Shown: piece after piece, positions 12,191 to 23,559 of the stretch
How the letters are laid out: each line of letters starts with the position of its first letter
Numbering within the stretch: the stretch's first letter is position 1
Origin: Torreya grandis
Taxonomy: Eukaryota; Streptophyta; Pinopsida; Cupressales; Taxaceae
Direction: 5' to 3'
Assembly (NCBI GenBank): GCA_037957365.1
Contig: JARHVA010000666.1
Location: 3,064,501 to 3,128,500 of the forward strand
Length of the DNA stretch: 64,000 nucleotides
The notes under the pieces: model-generated
Database searches by the model: none
The model's input: only the letters and a program-made list of their open reading frames with translations
Told to the model about the DNA's origin: nothing
Position numbers and translations under genes: made by a program

Positions 12191-13503
12191 AATTTTTAAT
12201 AATTCCAAGATAGTGGTGTCTTCAAAATTCAAACCCTTAAATCCTTGATAAGTGTTCTATTCCATGAATATAAATAGTTTAACTTTCCTATCAATTCTAT
12301 ATGAGGTTACCATGGTCACCCTGAACTCATCTAGAATATATCACCTAACCTCTTAGATTCAAATGATGATGAGCCTAACAAGATCAATCTCAAGATAAAA
12401 ACATCTGATCTCTCTCCTCATCTCATTTCTCAACTTCCACCTTCTTTGAATCTGCATTCCCTTCAACCACCTAGTGATGATATACTCATAGTCTTAACTA
12501 AGACTCAGTACTCCATTAATCACACCACACATGATGAAAAGGTCATCCCTACTTGTGTAATTGATCTTCATACACCTAGATATGATGATGGTTATACCTT
12601 AGATAACCCATTTTTATGAGGTCTTGTTCAAGCTTGAGATGCTAAAATCATTCTTTATCGTTCTTATTTTCTTTAATATTTTTGTCAATCTTATCACATT
12701 CCATCCTATATAATTCCTAATTTTATAGTTTTTCCTCTTGTTCACATCATAGAAATGGTGTACACACCTCCAATTTTTGAATACCCTCATAGAAGCATGT
12801 TTATGAATCATGCTATGATTGGTCCCTATCACTTTTCTAGATACCAAGACCTCTATATCTAACTTTCCCTTGAGATGTTGGCCACTATCCTTCATCCTTA
12901 TGTGTATCCCACCCCTCCCTCAACTAAGCCTAGTTTGAATCCTATTACCACTTCCTCTCTAACTGAGTCTCTTCCTATTTTTGATCTTATTAGTCCTTCA
13001 GTCGAGCCTCATCTAGTCTTTCCACCAATCCCACCTCCCCTTGGTGATGGTTTTCTCCTTTACTTCAGCTTGCTCCTCTACCCACCAAATGGGTAGATCA
13101 GTCATACTATGATATTCATAAAGTTATCAATCATTAGACTAGATAATATTCACTACACCAGCCTTCCCAAGATTTTGTTTCTTATCCCTTTGTTAGTACA
13201 CCCATAAAGTCTACCAATAAGCATATTTGTTGCTTTCATGACATAGATAATAATTCTTCCATGTATTATCATAAGCTTTAAAAATATATAGACACCTTGC
13301 ATCCCACTCTTCCTCAGCCCATAGACAAAAGATATACCTCCCCCAAAAGTATTACTTTAATATATTCCCAAATATAGAGAGGTATATTATCTATTTTACC
13401 AATGTGTCACCCATCACACTAATCATTGCCTCATCCTTTAGCATCATCTCAAGGATCACCTCATGACCAATCCTATGCCTACTATCCTTCCTCCCACAGG
13501 TCA
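12191..13503 (+). pseudogene. post-protease polyprotein region of element III, with knuckle-like motifs
   Basis: The reading is Pro/Ser/His-rich and decayed, with coding character to 13503. Two gag-knuckle-like stretches appear after the protease. One lies near 13225, CCFHDIDNNSSMYYHKL, where the second His and last Cys positions are replaced. The other lies near 13395, CVTHHTNHCLIL followed by HHLKDHL. The same Pro-rich reading resumes at 33235 after the nested element. No RT block such as YxDD or MPFGL was found. Function is unknown. It could be an extended linker or a duplicated nucleocapsid-like segment. Confidence 0.45.
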
Positions 13504-13508
13504 CCCTC
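13504..13508. repeat. left target-site duplication of element II (CCCTC)
   Basis: Identical to 33230-33234, directly after the 3' LTR. Confidence 0.9.
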
Positions 13509-14810
13509 TATTGGCACCCTTTTTCCCTAAATAGTGTTCTCACACCAACATGACATAACTAGGTGTGAGGCAATCTTGTGTAATAATTGCTTGGGTTTCA
13601 TCTTAGTTATGCTAGTTGGAGGAATCCTACAAATACTTGTGCTAGTTGGCCAATTAGTTGATTCTCACCCAAATTTTGGATGGATGACTCTAAATGTATG
13701 AACACAGTGGTAGAGTCATGAAATTGATGGTTGAAGAGCATCACAAGCCTTGAGGCTTACTTTCCCAGTCCTACATACAATGGCTCAAGGCTCAAAGAGC
13801 ATAGAGGTATGAATGGTGGAATAAATAGGAAAATTGCCACCACCTAACCATCTATCAGCACATGCCTACCCAGTTAGCTAGAGGGGTGGCTAGTTCATAT
13901 TAAAAGAATGACCTTCAAGAGTAAAATGGGGAGAGACAACAATGATGATGATAAGGAGTTGGTATAGCGAAGCCTATCACATATATAATTAGAATACAAA
14001 CTAGGATGGCTTATGTTTATTGCTGGTAGACCCAACCTTGATTAGCCCACACTCACCTATTAGTTATTGAACATGAAGGTATCATGTTAGGATGATTTCC
14101 AAATTGATCTTATAACTATCATTTTGAAATACAAATGAAACCAATCACTTATAGGAAATATGTGTTGAATACCCCCTTTGGTATAATCTTTAAGAATTGA
14201 ATATGGTTTTGATATATATGTTCTTTATTAGTATAAGTGGTAATTATATAAGTCACGTGAGGATATATAGAACCAATTCTAGTTGACCACCATGATGCAT
14301 GGTAATCCATAGTTAGGAATTACCTAGCTTGTGCTAAGTGCCAAGTGAACCTAACCCTATCAAAAGAAAGGAGCCAAGTAGCTCAAACAAATATGAGAAT
14401 GTCACCTAGACATCTCAGCCTAGTTAGTGCCTAGATCAACTATCAGACTAGATGTGCATCACTATGATCAAGAATTATACTCTAAAATCATTAAGTTACC
14501 ATTAACCTGATCATTGAAACAACCTTGAGTTGATGAATCCCCATGACATGCCCCATTGACCAAACCAAAGTTATGCCATTTTCTAACTAGCCCAATATGG
14601 GCCCTAGTCCTTTCATCATTGCACTTTAGGTGAGCACTCAAGGTTTTCACCATGAGTGAATTAGATGCTAGTATAGAGATGAAATAAATGTTACACCTGA
14701 CCTACTACTAAAAGCCTTGCACCTAGTTATCTTAAAGCACTGAACTAGTAGGGTGAGTTACTAAGAGCAATAGGCACTACTATAATAAATTAATACTTTC
14801 TACTAAAACA
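13509..14810 (+). repeat. 5' LTR of element II
   Basis: Begins TATTGGCACCC (TGTTGGCACCC in the 3' copy) and ends AAAACA. It is collinear with 31927-33229. Confidence 0.92.
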
Positions 14811-14813
14811 TTT

Positions 14814-14830
14814 TGGTTCCATTATTAGGA
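14814..14830 (+). other. primer binding site of element II (tRNA-Asp type, decayed)
   Basis: TGGTTCCATTATTAGGA sits three bases after the LTR. Compared with the plant tRNA-Asp complement TGGCGCCGTTGCCGGGGA, nearly every mismatch is C to T or G to A. One position is a transversion. Confidence 0.75.
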
Positions 14831-14852
14831 CCTATATTTAATTTTTTTATTG

Positions 14853-15865
14853 TAATGGTGCGAAGAATAAATATGTCAACTCTCACTCAAGAACATCAAG
14901 CATTGGCTGGAATAAGTTGAGGATAGCCTCATGCAGAGTCATCTAACCTACTAAGGTCAAGAACCAAAAGTATGGGTACAGGCCTACCTGTATGATCCAT
15001 TGTATGAAGTACTCTTTTGTGAGTTACTAAAACACATATATAAATGGTTGATTGCTTACAACATGTATACATGTCAAATATATGTCCAGTACTAGGAGTG
15101 GATAGAAGAGTGCCTAGAAAAGCTTTAAACTATAGATGAGGAGTGGAAATGTGTTATTGACCATTGGTAGAATGGGGTGTTGAATAGTTATGTGCTAGAA
15201 TTTTTAGTTTAAACATACTCCTATATTGAATAAGTGGAGAATGAGATCTATCATAAACCTAGAGGTGCATTTTTGAGAGAGCTTAGCACTAAATTGAAGA
15301 AGTTTCTAGTAGATTATGGAATGGAGACCATAAATATGATCATCTAAAATCTAGGTGCATATGAGTTGGGACAGATGGTAAGAAGGGGAAGTGAAAGTGA
15401 AGTGTATATGGAAAGGGATGAGCAACCAAATAATCAAGAGCTCCCCAAGAAAAATTATAAGGAAAGAAGGCATATATTGATAGAGGGTTTGAAACCTAGA
15501 AGTGTCGAGGAAACTAGTATAGACCAAGAAGGGCATGGGGAAGGATCCCTTAAAATATAATAGTGCCATGAAATATGGGATGAAGTTTCAAGGTGAGCTC
15601 AAGAGTCCATAGAGGAGATTTTCAATGGGTTATTATAAGACTGAACACCATAGGATGTGCAAGAGGCACTCACCCCCTTTAAACTAGATTCACATACTCA
15701 TGCACTAGATCTAGTATAAGAAGATAGCAATTTAATAACTGAACCCAATACCATAGTACATTTTGACATATTCCAATTCTTGAGGGAAGAACTAGTAATT
15801 GAATAAATACTCCCTTATGAAGGATTAAAGAATAGCTCAACAACTATAAGCATGAGTTTAAGTGT
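14853..15865 (+). pseudogene. N-terminal gag/ORF region of element II, unidentified
   Basis: Frame 3 stays coding-like for over 300 codons with about ten stops and no obvious frameshift. It is aromatic- and Leu-rich in the first half (for example LLKHIYKWLIAYNMY, EWIEECLEKL, GAFLRELSTKLKKFL). At 15366-15560 it turns into a charged Glu/Lys/Arg segment. I do not recognise the domain. Its position before the gag core suggests the N-terminal part of a long Gag, or a matrix-like domain. A Met near 14853-14870 would be a plausible start. Confidence 0.5.
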
Positions 15866-17760
15866 GAGGAACCTTAGATAATTAATAAGATAAATCATAC
15901 CATCCCAATTCAAAGGATGTTAGCTACACTGATTAGGCAATAACCTAATGGAGGTGGCTCTACATAACTAGGAAGTATTTCCATATCCACTAGCTCTATG
16001 GTGAAACCAATAGTGGCTAGGACACAATCCAACCTAGGGATCAGAGGAATGCCTCCCACCTAGGCTCTATGAGGACAAGTGTCACAAGGTCAAGAAACCC
16101 CTCAATATATTTACTATAAGATGGAAATGCATTTAACAAAGTACCATGACATTAAAAATTCCATCAAACACATGCTCAAGTCTGAACTATAATAGTGTGA
16201 ACTATAATAGTGTGCTAGGGGAATTACCTAGTTGGAGCGTAAGGCCACTCAATTTTTTATGACCTTAATAGATCATGCACACACCTGGTATCAAAATTTT
16301 GATCCCAACTAGGCCACAGTGGATTATGACATATTGAAAGAGGCTTTTCTTAAGGAGTTTGACATCCCAGAGTTTGAGTAGCAGAGCATAGCTATAGAGT
16401 GTGCACATTTATGATGCACATTTCAAAACCCTCCTTTCAAAACTCCCCTATGACATCCACCCCTCCTAACATGCACATTGGTTTGTTGGGGGCCTACTTG
16501 TACCATTTCAATGAGAGTTGTCCATGAAAAAATTCATGGATCCTAGAGAAGTGCTAGAGGCTTTACTAAGGGCCGAAGTAGTCAGAAGCACAGAAACTAG
16601 ATTCATTTTATTTTTGAAGGCATAGATCACATCAATGACCTCACAATTATAGAAATTAATAGTAGGATTAGCACATGACACTTGCAGTGGGTTGTGGTGT
16701 GCTGCCTATGAGGAAAAAGGTCATAGTAAAACCAATTACCCAAGGAAAAATGTTTAAGTGCTACTTATATACTACAAAGTATGCCAAAAAAACCATGACA
16801 TTTATAACTACCCACTATTACAATGTGTCACCCAAGTAAACATCTCTATATATTATAAATTATGTGATGCATATACCCACACAAATAAAAACTATCATGT
16901 CATTGATGAAATCCATCAAAACATAGAGAGAGGTGCTTTGTAGGCAACCATTATAGCTAGGGAATAGACACACCAAGATGATGATGGTTATGGCTAGCAA
17001 ATTTCTGGCTATGGAAACCAATGAGGCACAAGAGGGTGAGGTGGAGGATGTGGTGGGGGAAGGTTCCCCCCATGATCATGTTATAAATGTGGATCAATTG
17101 ATCCTTACCAATGTGACTGCCTAATGCATCCCACTTGTGGGTATTGTCATAGGCCACATCAAGTCAAATAATGCCCCAACTTATATAAAAATTTAACCTA
17201 GAACTGGCCTGATAAAGGTGCTACTATGATTAGGTGAGAACCCAAGGTAGAAAAGTGGTTGAAAAGCCATAACCAACCCATAAGGAGACTCCCAAAGTGC
17301 AAGTTACTACAAGAAGCAGACTCACTTCTCAACCCACTAGTGAACAAACCCTAGAATTACACCTAGAATATGGGGAATCAAGCCAAACTGAGTTCATGGC
17401 ATACCCTAAACCTAAGGCAATACCATATCCCAATCTAGCACACTAAAAGGATGTCTTACAATAGGCCATGAACATGATTCAAGACCTCTAAAGTGAGCTT
17501 AAATTAGCTAGAGATTTAGAGGTGCAAGCTATAACTTCACTCAAGAAGAGGGATAACTAGGAGACAGAGGTGCAAGAATTAATAGAAATCCTACACCTCT
17601 TAAATATGGAGGGAATGTCACCTTTATTGACTAATTTGTTAATGAAATAAATAGAAATATTGAAAGATGAGGTTGTGCCTTAATATATTAAAATCATGGC
17701 ACCATACTTGGAGTGGGTGTATGAAGTATGATGTACTCAAAATTTTGAGTATGAATAGGA
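15866..17760 (+). pseudogene. gag core and zinc knuckles of element II (decayed)
   Basis: A helical gag block at about 16225-16390 contains TWYQNFDPN and LKEAFLKEFDIPEF, matching the W-x(n)-LxxxF..F pattern of plant gypsy gag. A tandem pair of knuckles lies at 17073-17190. The first, CYKCGSIDPYQCDC, is CCHC with the His replaced. The second, CGYCHRPHQVK followed by a stop and CP, is near C-x2-C-x3-H-x4-C. A Gly-rich segment precedes them. Stops and frameshifts are frequent. This would be the capsid and nucleocapsid part of the polyprotein, with protease about 570 bp downstream. Confidence 0.7.
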
Positions 17761-17764
17761 ACTG

Positions 17765-18211
17765 ATGATAAGTGCAACCATAAATGGATGGTCAGTATGT
17801 GAGGTCATCATTGACACAAGTTCCAAGGTTAACATTTTAACCAAAATTACTTGGGAAAAAATGAGAAGATCTCCCTTAAATACATCTCCTCACACCTTGT
17901 TCATGGAAAATAAAAATAGAGCACAAATTATTGGGGTCTTGAAAGGTGCCATCATAGATATCATAGGTGAAAAATTTTGGGCTGATTTCAAAGTAATAGA
18001 ATTGGCAAAGCATGATAAATACCCAGTGCTCCAAGGTGGACCATGGTGCTATGTGAATAACAAGGACATGTGTTTTAAGAAGCATTATATAAATTTTGAG
18101 AATGGGAAAGAGAGGGTGGTGATCCCCCTTTTGAAAGATCAAGGACCACCATATGTTGAGAGTGTTTCCCTTGAGGAAGAGATCAACCACATATACAATA
18201 TCATGGTGTAG
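17765..18211 (+). pseudogene. retropepsin-like protease of element II
   Basis: The frame is open for 148 codons. VCEVIIDTSSKVNILTKITW carries the active-site region as D-T-S-S, where active enzymes have D-[TS]-G-[AS]; the Gly is lost. The later block AQIIGVLKGAIIDI and YPVLQGGPWCY match the flap-side and C-terminal strands of plant gypsy proteases. Stops are few compared with neighbouring gag, but the active-site change makes it inactive. It ends about 120 bp before the insertion point of element I, and the polyprotein continues at 23560. Confidence 0.8.
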
Positions 18212-18333
18212 AGCATCGATTTTTTAAAACTTGATGATCAAGGAGTGCTCGAATGGGATGATGGCCAATTAATATCTAATATAAAATACACAACATGCAA
18301 CTAATGGGTAGAGGAGGCATATGAAACCAATGG

Positions 18334-18338
18334 ATGAA
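18334..18338. repeat. left target-site duplication of element I (ATGAA)
   Basis: Identical to 23555-23559. Confidence 0.95.
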
Positions 18339-18640
18339 TGTCATGTCCCCTTTCCAGTTGACATCTCACAGTGCTGATGATTAGCTGATTTTTGTGACCC
18401 TCATACATTGATAGGATGGATAGAGGTTCATGATGGAGCTTGGCTTGGCTTCGACTATCAAAAATTTTCTAGTTGGCTTTTGTTTGAGCTCTTTCAGACA
18501 CCATTTACCTGAGTTCCTATTTATTTGGGATATTTGACACATAGCAGAGCACCCCTATTTTGGTATGGTCATGTGCAGAATCACTCCCTTGTTTGCCAGC
18601 TTCAGACGGATTGAGAATCAAATATGTATCAAGGGAGATA

Positions 18641-18671
18641 TTAATATTTAATTGATTTAATTAAATATTAA
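18641..18671. repeat. AT-rich inverted repeat in LTR U3
   Basis: Thirteen-base arms TTAATATTTAATT and AATTAAATATTAA flank GATTT. A second hairpin follows at 18738-18763 with arms TTTTAATTATA and TATAATTAAAA and a TTTT loop. Both are conserved in the 3' LTR (about 22481-22603). Confidence 0.85.
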
Positions 18672-18801
18672 TTAGTTGGCGTAATTTAATGACTTAGGCG
18701 TTTTGGGCCAAGGGGGCGCTCATTATGAAGGGGGCCATTTTAATTATATTTTTATAATTAAAATTGTGTCTTTAGACTATGGGAAAAATTAAAAGAGAAG
18801 G

Positions 18802-18832
18802 AAACCCTAATTCTTAATTATGAAACCCTAAT
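18802..18832 (+). promoter_or_regulatory. paired teloboxes (AAACCCTAAT) in element I LTR
   Basis: AAACCCTAAT occurs at 18802-18811 and 18823-18832. The second runs into ATTAGGG on the same strand, giving a small palindrome. Both are kept in the 3' LTR at 22642-22651 and 22663-22672. AAACCCTA teloboxes are known promoter elements of plant growth-related genes. The pair lies about 25-55 bp upstream of a TATA-like GATATAAG (about 18857-18864). Confidence 0.6.
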
Positions 18833-19269
18833 TAGGGCAAGTGCACCTTTTAGAGGATATAAGGGTTTCTCATTAGAGGGAGTGCCATTCATTCATGTTG
18901 AAGACAATTTTTGCTAAGTATTTTCTAAGAAGACTGAGCCAAGGGTTTCTACTATTCTATTTGCATTGGAGAATGTGTAATCATCAGTGTGTGAAATTTA
19001 GAGGTTGTGAGATATCAGTTGATCTATTGCCAGGTAGAGAAATAACTTCACACAGAGGTTATCACAGAGATTCACAGGTATTTATTTCATCAGGGTTTTT
19101 GTCTAGAAATCATCCAGATAAAGATCTTTAGTATTAGCATAATATTTCTTGAGATCATGCATCTAACATACAAGTTGTATAGTTTTTACTGCTACTGTAT
19201 GAAATCTATACGGTTTTGTTCTAGGCTATACAGTTTTAGAAAAGAGCATGTTTTAGCAATCACAAGCCA

Positions 19270-19425
19270 CAAAGAGCATAGAGACCGACATCAAAAGCAT
19301 AGAGATTGACATCAGTAGCTTAGAAACCAATAAAGATCGACATTGGCTTACCACATACTGACATCGGCAGAGTTGGCAGTATTATCTAATCGACCGTGGC
19401 AGTATAACCGACGTCGGTGACTGTG
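19270..19425 (+). repeat. degenerate GACATCGGC array in LTR R/U5
   Basis: About seven or eight copies of a core like GATCGACATCGGTAGC occur in 155 bp, for example GACCGACATC, GATTGACATCAG, GATCGACATTGG, CTGACATCGGC and CCGACGTCGG. The 3' LTR has the matching array at about 23115-23265 with different copies mutated. Confidence 0.75.
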
Positions 19426-19712
19426 TTTTGAAACAACCAGAGAAAAGCTTATTTATCAAGTTTTTGAACAATATTTTATATTATTTTTATATGCATGATA
19501 GAGACTTTATATTGTAATCATCTGGAAAAATAACAAGATCATTGATTAGCTAGATAAGAAATTATACTGCTATTTATTTATTTATTTGAATTTATCTTGA
19601 AAAATTGCACTTTTCTTTTATTCATACAAAATCACAAAAAAAAATCAAAATATACAAAAACATCCAAAAAAATATTTAGTTTCAGAATTTAGGGAAACAA
19701 GGGTTTCTACAG

Positions 19713-19724
19713 TGGTATCAAAGC
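19713..19724 (+). other. primer binding site of element I (initiator tRNA-Met)
   Basis: TGGTATCAAAGC begins two bases after the LTR. It differs from the canonical plant initiator-Met site TGGTATCAGAGC by one transition. Confidence 0.9.
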
Positions 19725-19778
19725 TTTTGTCCTGCCATCTTGTTGGGTAGATTGGACATTGAATCGGCTAGATAATCA

Positions 19779-22178
19779 TGGTTACTTCAAGTACTCAGAA
19801 ATAGTGGGATAAGAATATGGAGAAGCTTAAAAAAAGTTTGAATAAGTTGGTTGAAAACCAGAGGAGGATGAATGAATTGCTTTCACACCCTACAATTGAA
19901 GACAAATTAAAATGGTATATGACATCCATTTTTAAAGGGTCCACATCACAAAACAAGAAGAAGGAAGAGGAGGTTGATCGGCTTTCTCATGAGCTAGAGG
20001 ATACTCAGAATTCCTTGGTGTGTACTCAATTGGCTCTCCAAGATTCTGAGAGACATGTGGACAAGCCTTGTCTTGAGGTGAGTTTAGTTTAGGAGGTAGT
20101 GCATGTGGGAGGGACTTAGCTTTCTTTTATAGTCAGGTCACATGTTGATGATGATATGAGTATGTCTAGCATTCACACTCTGGATTCAAAGATTGTAGTG
20201 GGTATAAGAGACAGGTGCATGAATTTAGTTGGTATTGTTCACATTACTCAAAGATAGCTATCATTCTTTGGTAGTAGTATCTATTTTATTATTATGGACT
20301 TGATTAGTAGTTTACTAGGTGTAGTTCTCATCCATGTCAGTAGCTTATCTGATGCTGGAATTAGTTTACATGCACCTGTGTTGGGAATTGTTCAAGTATC
20401 TAGTGAACCATTCATGTTGGAATGGGTTGATGATCTCTCAGATATGGCAGAGTCTATAAAAGAGTCCTAGGATCTGATTACTGTAGATGACACCCAAGAG
20501 GATGTTGTGGATAGTGTTGAGGACTGTCTATTTAGTGGGTTCCTTGGATACGGAGGTTTATGTGGATGTTTCAATCACTCCATTTGATGATGCAAGTTTA
20601 AAAATTGGTCAGCTAAATTTGGATGGTAGTATTATGATGATAGCTATTATGAGGTTACTCCTTTGGACAGCGTGTTAGGGGTAGAGTATAGGAGTTCGAC
20701 TAGCTAGCATAATCATGTGTCTAGTCAACTGAGAGTTAGTGAGCGAGACATTGCTATCGCTTGTGAGCATTTTGATGCTGCTCATCAGTTGTTAGTAGTT
20801 TATGGGTGGGGTTCTCCTACTAGTGATGAGTAGGGAGGTAGTTATTTTTCCTTGAAAAATATCCACTCTTTATGGGAGGCTATTTGGATTCTGAGACAAG
20901 ATTATATGTAGTTGGTAGCCAATAGAGATTATCTTAGGGAGTGGGGCAGTACAGCATATGATGCATTATTGGTCAAGGAAGATAAGGTGAGTGAGCTTAC
21001 TCAGTAGCTCAAGGTGACTTTTGAGATTCTTGAGAGTACACAGTTGGCTTTCAAGGAGTCACAGTTTCATTTGGCTGAGGTGACCATGGAGTTAGAACGA
21101 CTTCAGTCTTTACCAGAGTCTGTATAGTCACAAGGTGTGGTATCTGGTGACTCAAGGATGTCCATAGTTGAGATCATTAGAGACAGTGGGGATGAGCATA
21201 TATCTATCCTCGATGCTAGTATTGGCTTATTTGGCTTGTTTCCACTAAAGTTAGATTCAGTCGAGTTGGGTGCTGCATTTGAGCATGATAGTCAGCCTGA
21301 TATGGTGATGGTCTCTACTACTGATGGCACGAGGACTAGTGAGGTTGTATCAGGGATCAGTTGTGATGTTGTTGAGCCAACAGTTGGTTTGGTTCCTATT
21401 TGTGATACTAATCCTTTGGAGGTGTTTTTAGAGGTAGTAGTTGGTTCAGGCTTGGTTAGTGATCAGTTGCAGTTAGTTTCTTCTAGATTGATGTCTAAGC
21501 CACTGATTGAGAGTGGCACATTTTATCAACATTACACTATAAGTGTTTGTCATCAGCTATGGAATGGTTTGATGCCATGGGATGAGAGTTGTGATAGACA
21601 TGGCATGGTGATAGGTGTTGGGGTTGATAATTTGTCAGTGCATGACTTAGAACAGGAGTTGATGGCAAGCAGATTTGGTTTGTGTTATTGCTATCTAGCA
21701 TGTGATGTCTCTTCATTATCAGTGATGCATATGAGTTTGGGTGATGAAACCGTCATTGGTGATCTGTAGAGATATGTTGATTATAGTAGAGGTACAGTGT
21801 GTGGATTCTTTGCACTTGGTGTAGTTCTATTTGAGAGTTGTTGTAGAGTTGGAGTGTGCCTTCTGCATAGCATGGTGGAATGTGTATATGGTATTTGTGA
21901 TTTTGGTAGTTTGAGTTATCCACTCTACTTGGGTTATGATATTTTGAGAGTTTGTTTCTCATGGGCTCTTAATTGTGGTAGTTGTGATTTTGGAGTTTTG
22001 TTGAGTTGTATTCACCAGTTTGATTATGGATTCCTCTTGGTTATATTTCAAAGGATATTGCAAGAGTTTGCATTGATTGACAGCAATATAGATCATGACT
22101 ACATTTGGGATCTAGGTGGATTGATTGGTTTATTGTTTAGCGATTGCTTAGGGACAAGAAATTTTAGGAGGGGTGGAC
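19779..22178 (+). pseudogene. element I internal ORF, coiled-coil protein, unidentified
   Basis: I recognise no domain. A Met near 19779 or 19817 opens frame 2. The first 90 codons (19817-20092) form a strong coiled-coil candidate: KLKKSLNKLVENQRRMNELL, then RLSHELEDTQNSLVCTQLAL. Coding character continues with a few stops and short frame changes (frame 3 around 20487-20678). A second heptad region follows at about 20960-21120, including ESQFHLAEVTMELERLQ. The next 210 codons (21137-21769) are open, acidic and Val/Gly/Ser-rich. A further 134-codon frame-2 stretch (21797-22201) runs into the 3' LTR. The two coils suggest a self-assembling structural protein, possibly a diverged Gag, but no gag core or knuckle is visible. 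The plus strand here is strikingly G/T-rich. Confidence 0.55.
22166..22176 (+). other. polypurine tract of element I
   Basis: AGGAGGGGTGG lies just upstream of the 3' LTR start at 22179, the expected plus-strand primer for reverse transcription. Confidence 0.85.
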
Positions 22179-23554
22179 TGTCATGTCCCCTTTCCAATTG
22201 ACATCTTGCAGTGCTAATGACTAGCCTATTTTTGTGACCCTCATATGCTGATAGGATGGATAGAGGGTCATGATGGAGCTTGGCTTGGCTTCAACTATCA
22301 AAATTTTTCTAGTTGGCTTTCATTCGGGCTCTTTCAGACACTATTTGCCTGAGTTCCTATTTATTTGGGATATTTGACACATGGCAAAGCACCCCTATTT
22401 TGGTATGGTCATGTGCAGAATCACTCCCTTATTCGCCAACTTCAAACAGATTGAGAATCAGATATGTATTGAGGGAGATATTAATATTTAATTGATTTAA
22501 TTAAATATTAATTAGTTGGCATAATTTAATGACTTAGGCATTTTGGGCCAAGGGGGTGCTCATTATGAAGGGGGACATTTTAATTATATTTTTATAATTA
22601 AAATTGTGTCTTTAGACTATGGGAAAAATTAAAAGAGAAGGAAACCCTAATTCTTAATTATGAAACCCTAATTAGGGCAAACACACCTGTTAGAGGATAT
22701 AAGGTTTTCTCATTGGAGGGAGTGCCATTTATTCATGTTGAAGACAATTTTTGCTAAGTATTTTTTGAGAAGACTAAGCCAAGGGTTTCCATTATTCTAT
22801 TTGCATTGGAGAATGTGCAATATTTAGTTTGTACAATTTAGAGGTTGTGAGATATTAGTTGATCTATTGTCAAGTAGAGAGATAACTTCACATAGAGGTT
22901 ATCACAGAGATTCACAGGTATTTATTTCATCAGGGTTTTTGTCTAGAAATTGTCTAGATAAAGATCTTTAGTATTAGCATAATATTTCTTGAGATCAAGC
23001 ATCCAGCATATAGGTCATACAATTTTTACTATTATTGTACAAAATTTGTACAGTTTTGTACCAGGCCATATAATTTTAGAAAAAGGTGTGTTTTAGCAGT
23101 CACAGGTCGTAGGGAGCACAAAGATTGACATCGGCAGTGTAGAGATCGACATCGGTAGCTCAAAGACTGATAGAGACTGACATCAGCTGACCACATACCG
23201 ACATCATTAGAGTCGATAGTATTATCTGACCGACTGTGGCAGTATAATCAACGTCGGCGACTGTGTTTTGAAATAACAACCAGAGAAAAGCTTATTTATC
23301 AAGTTTTTGAACAATATTTTATATTATTTTTATATGCATGATAGAGACTTTATATTGTAATCATCTAGAAGAATAACAAGATCATTGATTAGCTAGATAA
23401 GAGATTATACTGCTGTTTATTTATTTATTTGAATTTATCTTGCAAAATCACACTTTTCTTTTATTCATACAAAATCACAAAAAAAAATCAAAATGTACAA
23501 AAACATCCAAAAAAATATTCAGTTTCAAAATTTAGGGAAATAGGGGTTTCTATA
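22179..23554 (+). repeat. 3' LTR of element I
   Basis: Collinear with 18339-19711, differing mainly by transitions. The AT hairpins, paired teloboxes and GACATCGG array are all conserved in position. Confidence 0.97.
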
Positions 23555-23559
23555 ATGAA
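23555..23559. repeat. right target-site duplication of element I (ATGAA)
   Basis: Matches 18334-18338 exactly. Confidence 0.95.

Larger units (their letters stand above)
18339..19711 (+). repeat. 5' LTR of element I
   Basis: Starts TGTCATGTCCCC and ends TTTCTACA. It is collinear with 22179-23554, where the end has decayed to TTTCTATA. It contains two AT-rich hairpins, paired teloboxes, a TATA-like site and a GACATCGG repeat array. Confidence 0.97.
18339..23554 (+). mobile_element. non-autonomous LTR retrotransposon, element I, nested in II
   Basis: 5.2 kb with 1.37-kb LTRs, a perfect 5-bp duplication, an initiator-Met primer site and a clear polypurine tract. The 2.47-kb internal region contains no protease, RT, RNase H or integrase. 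It carries a mostly frame-2 ORF with coiled-coil segments. The structure fits a large non-autonomous derivative that would need enzymes from another element. It is the youngest of the nest, with LTR divergence under about 10 percent by eye. Confidence 0.95.

Noticed and set aside
18802..18837. Interstitial telomere repeat
   Set aside because: Only two separated AAACCCTAA units within an LTR, not a tandem array.
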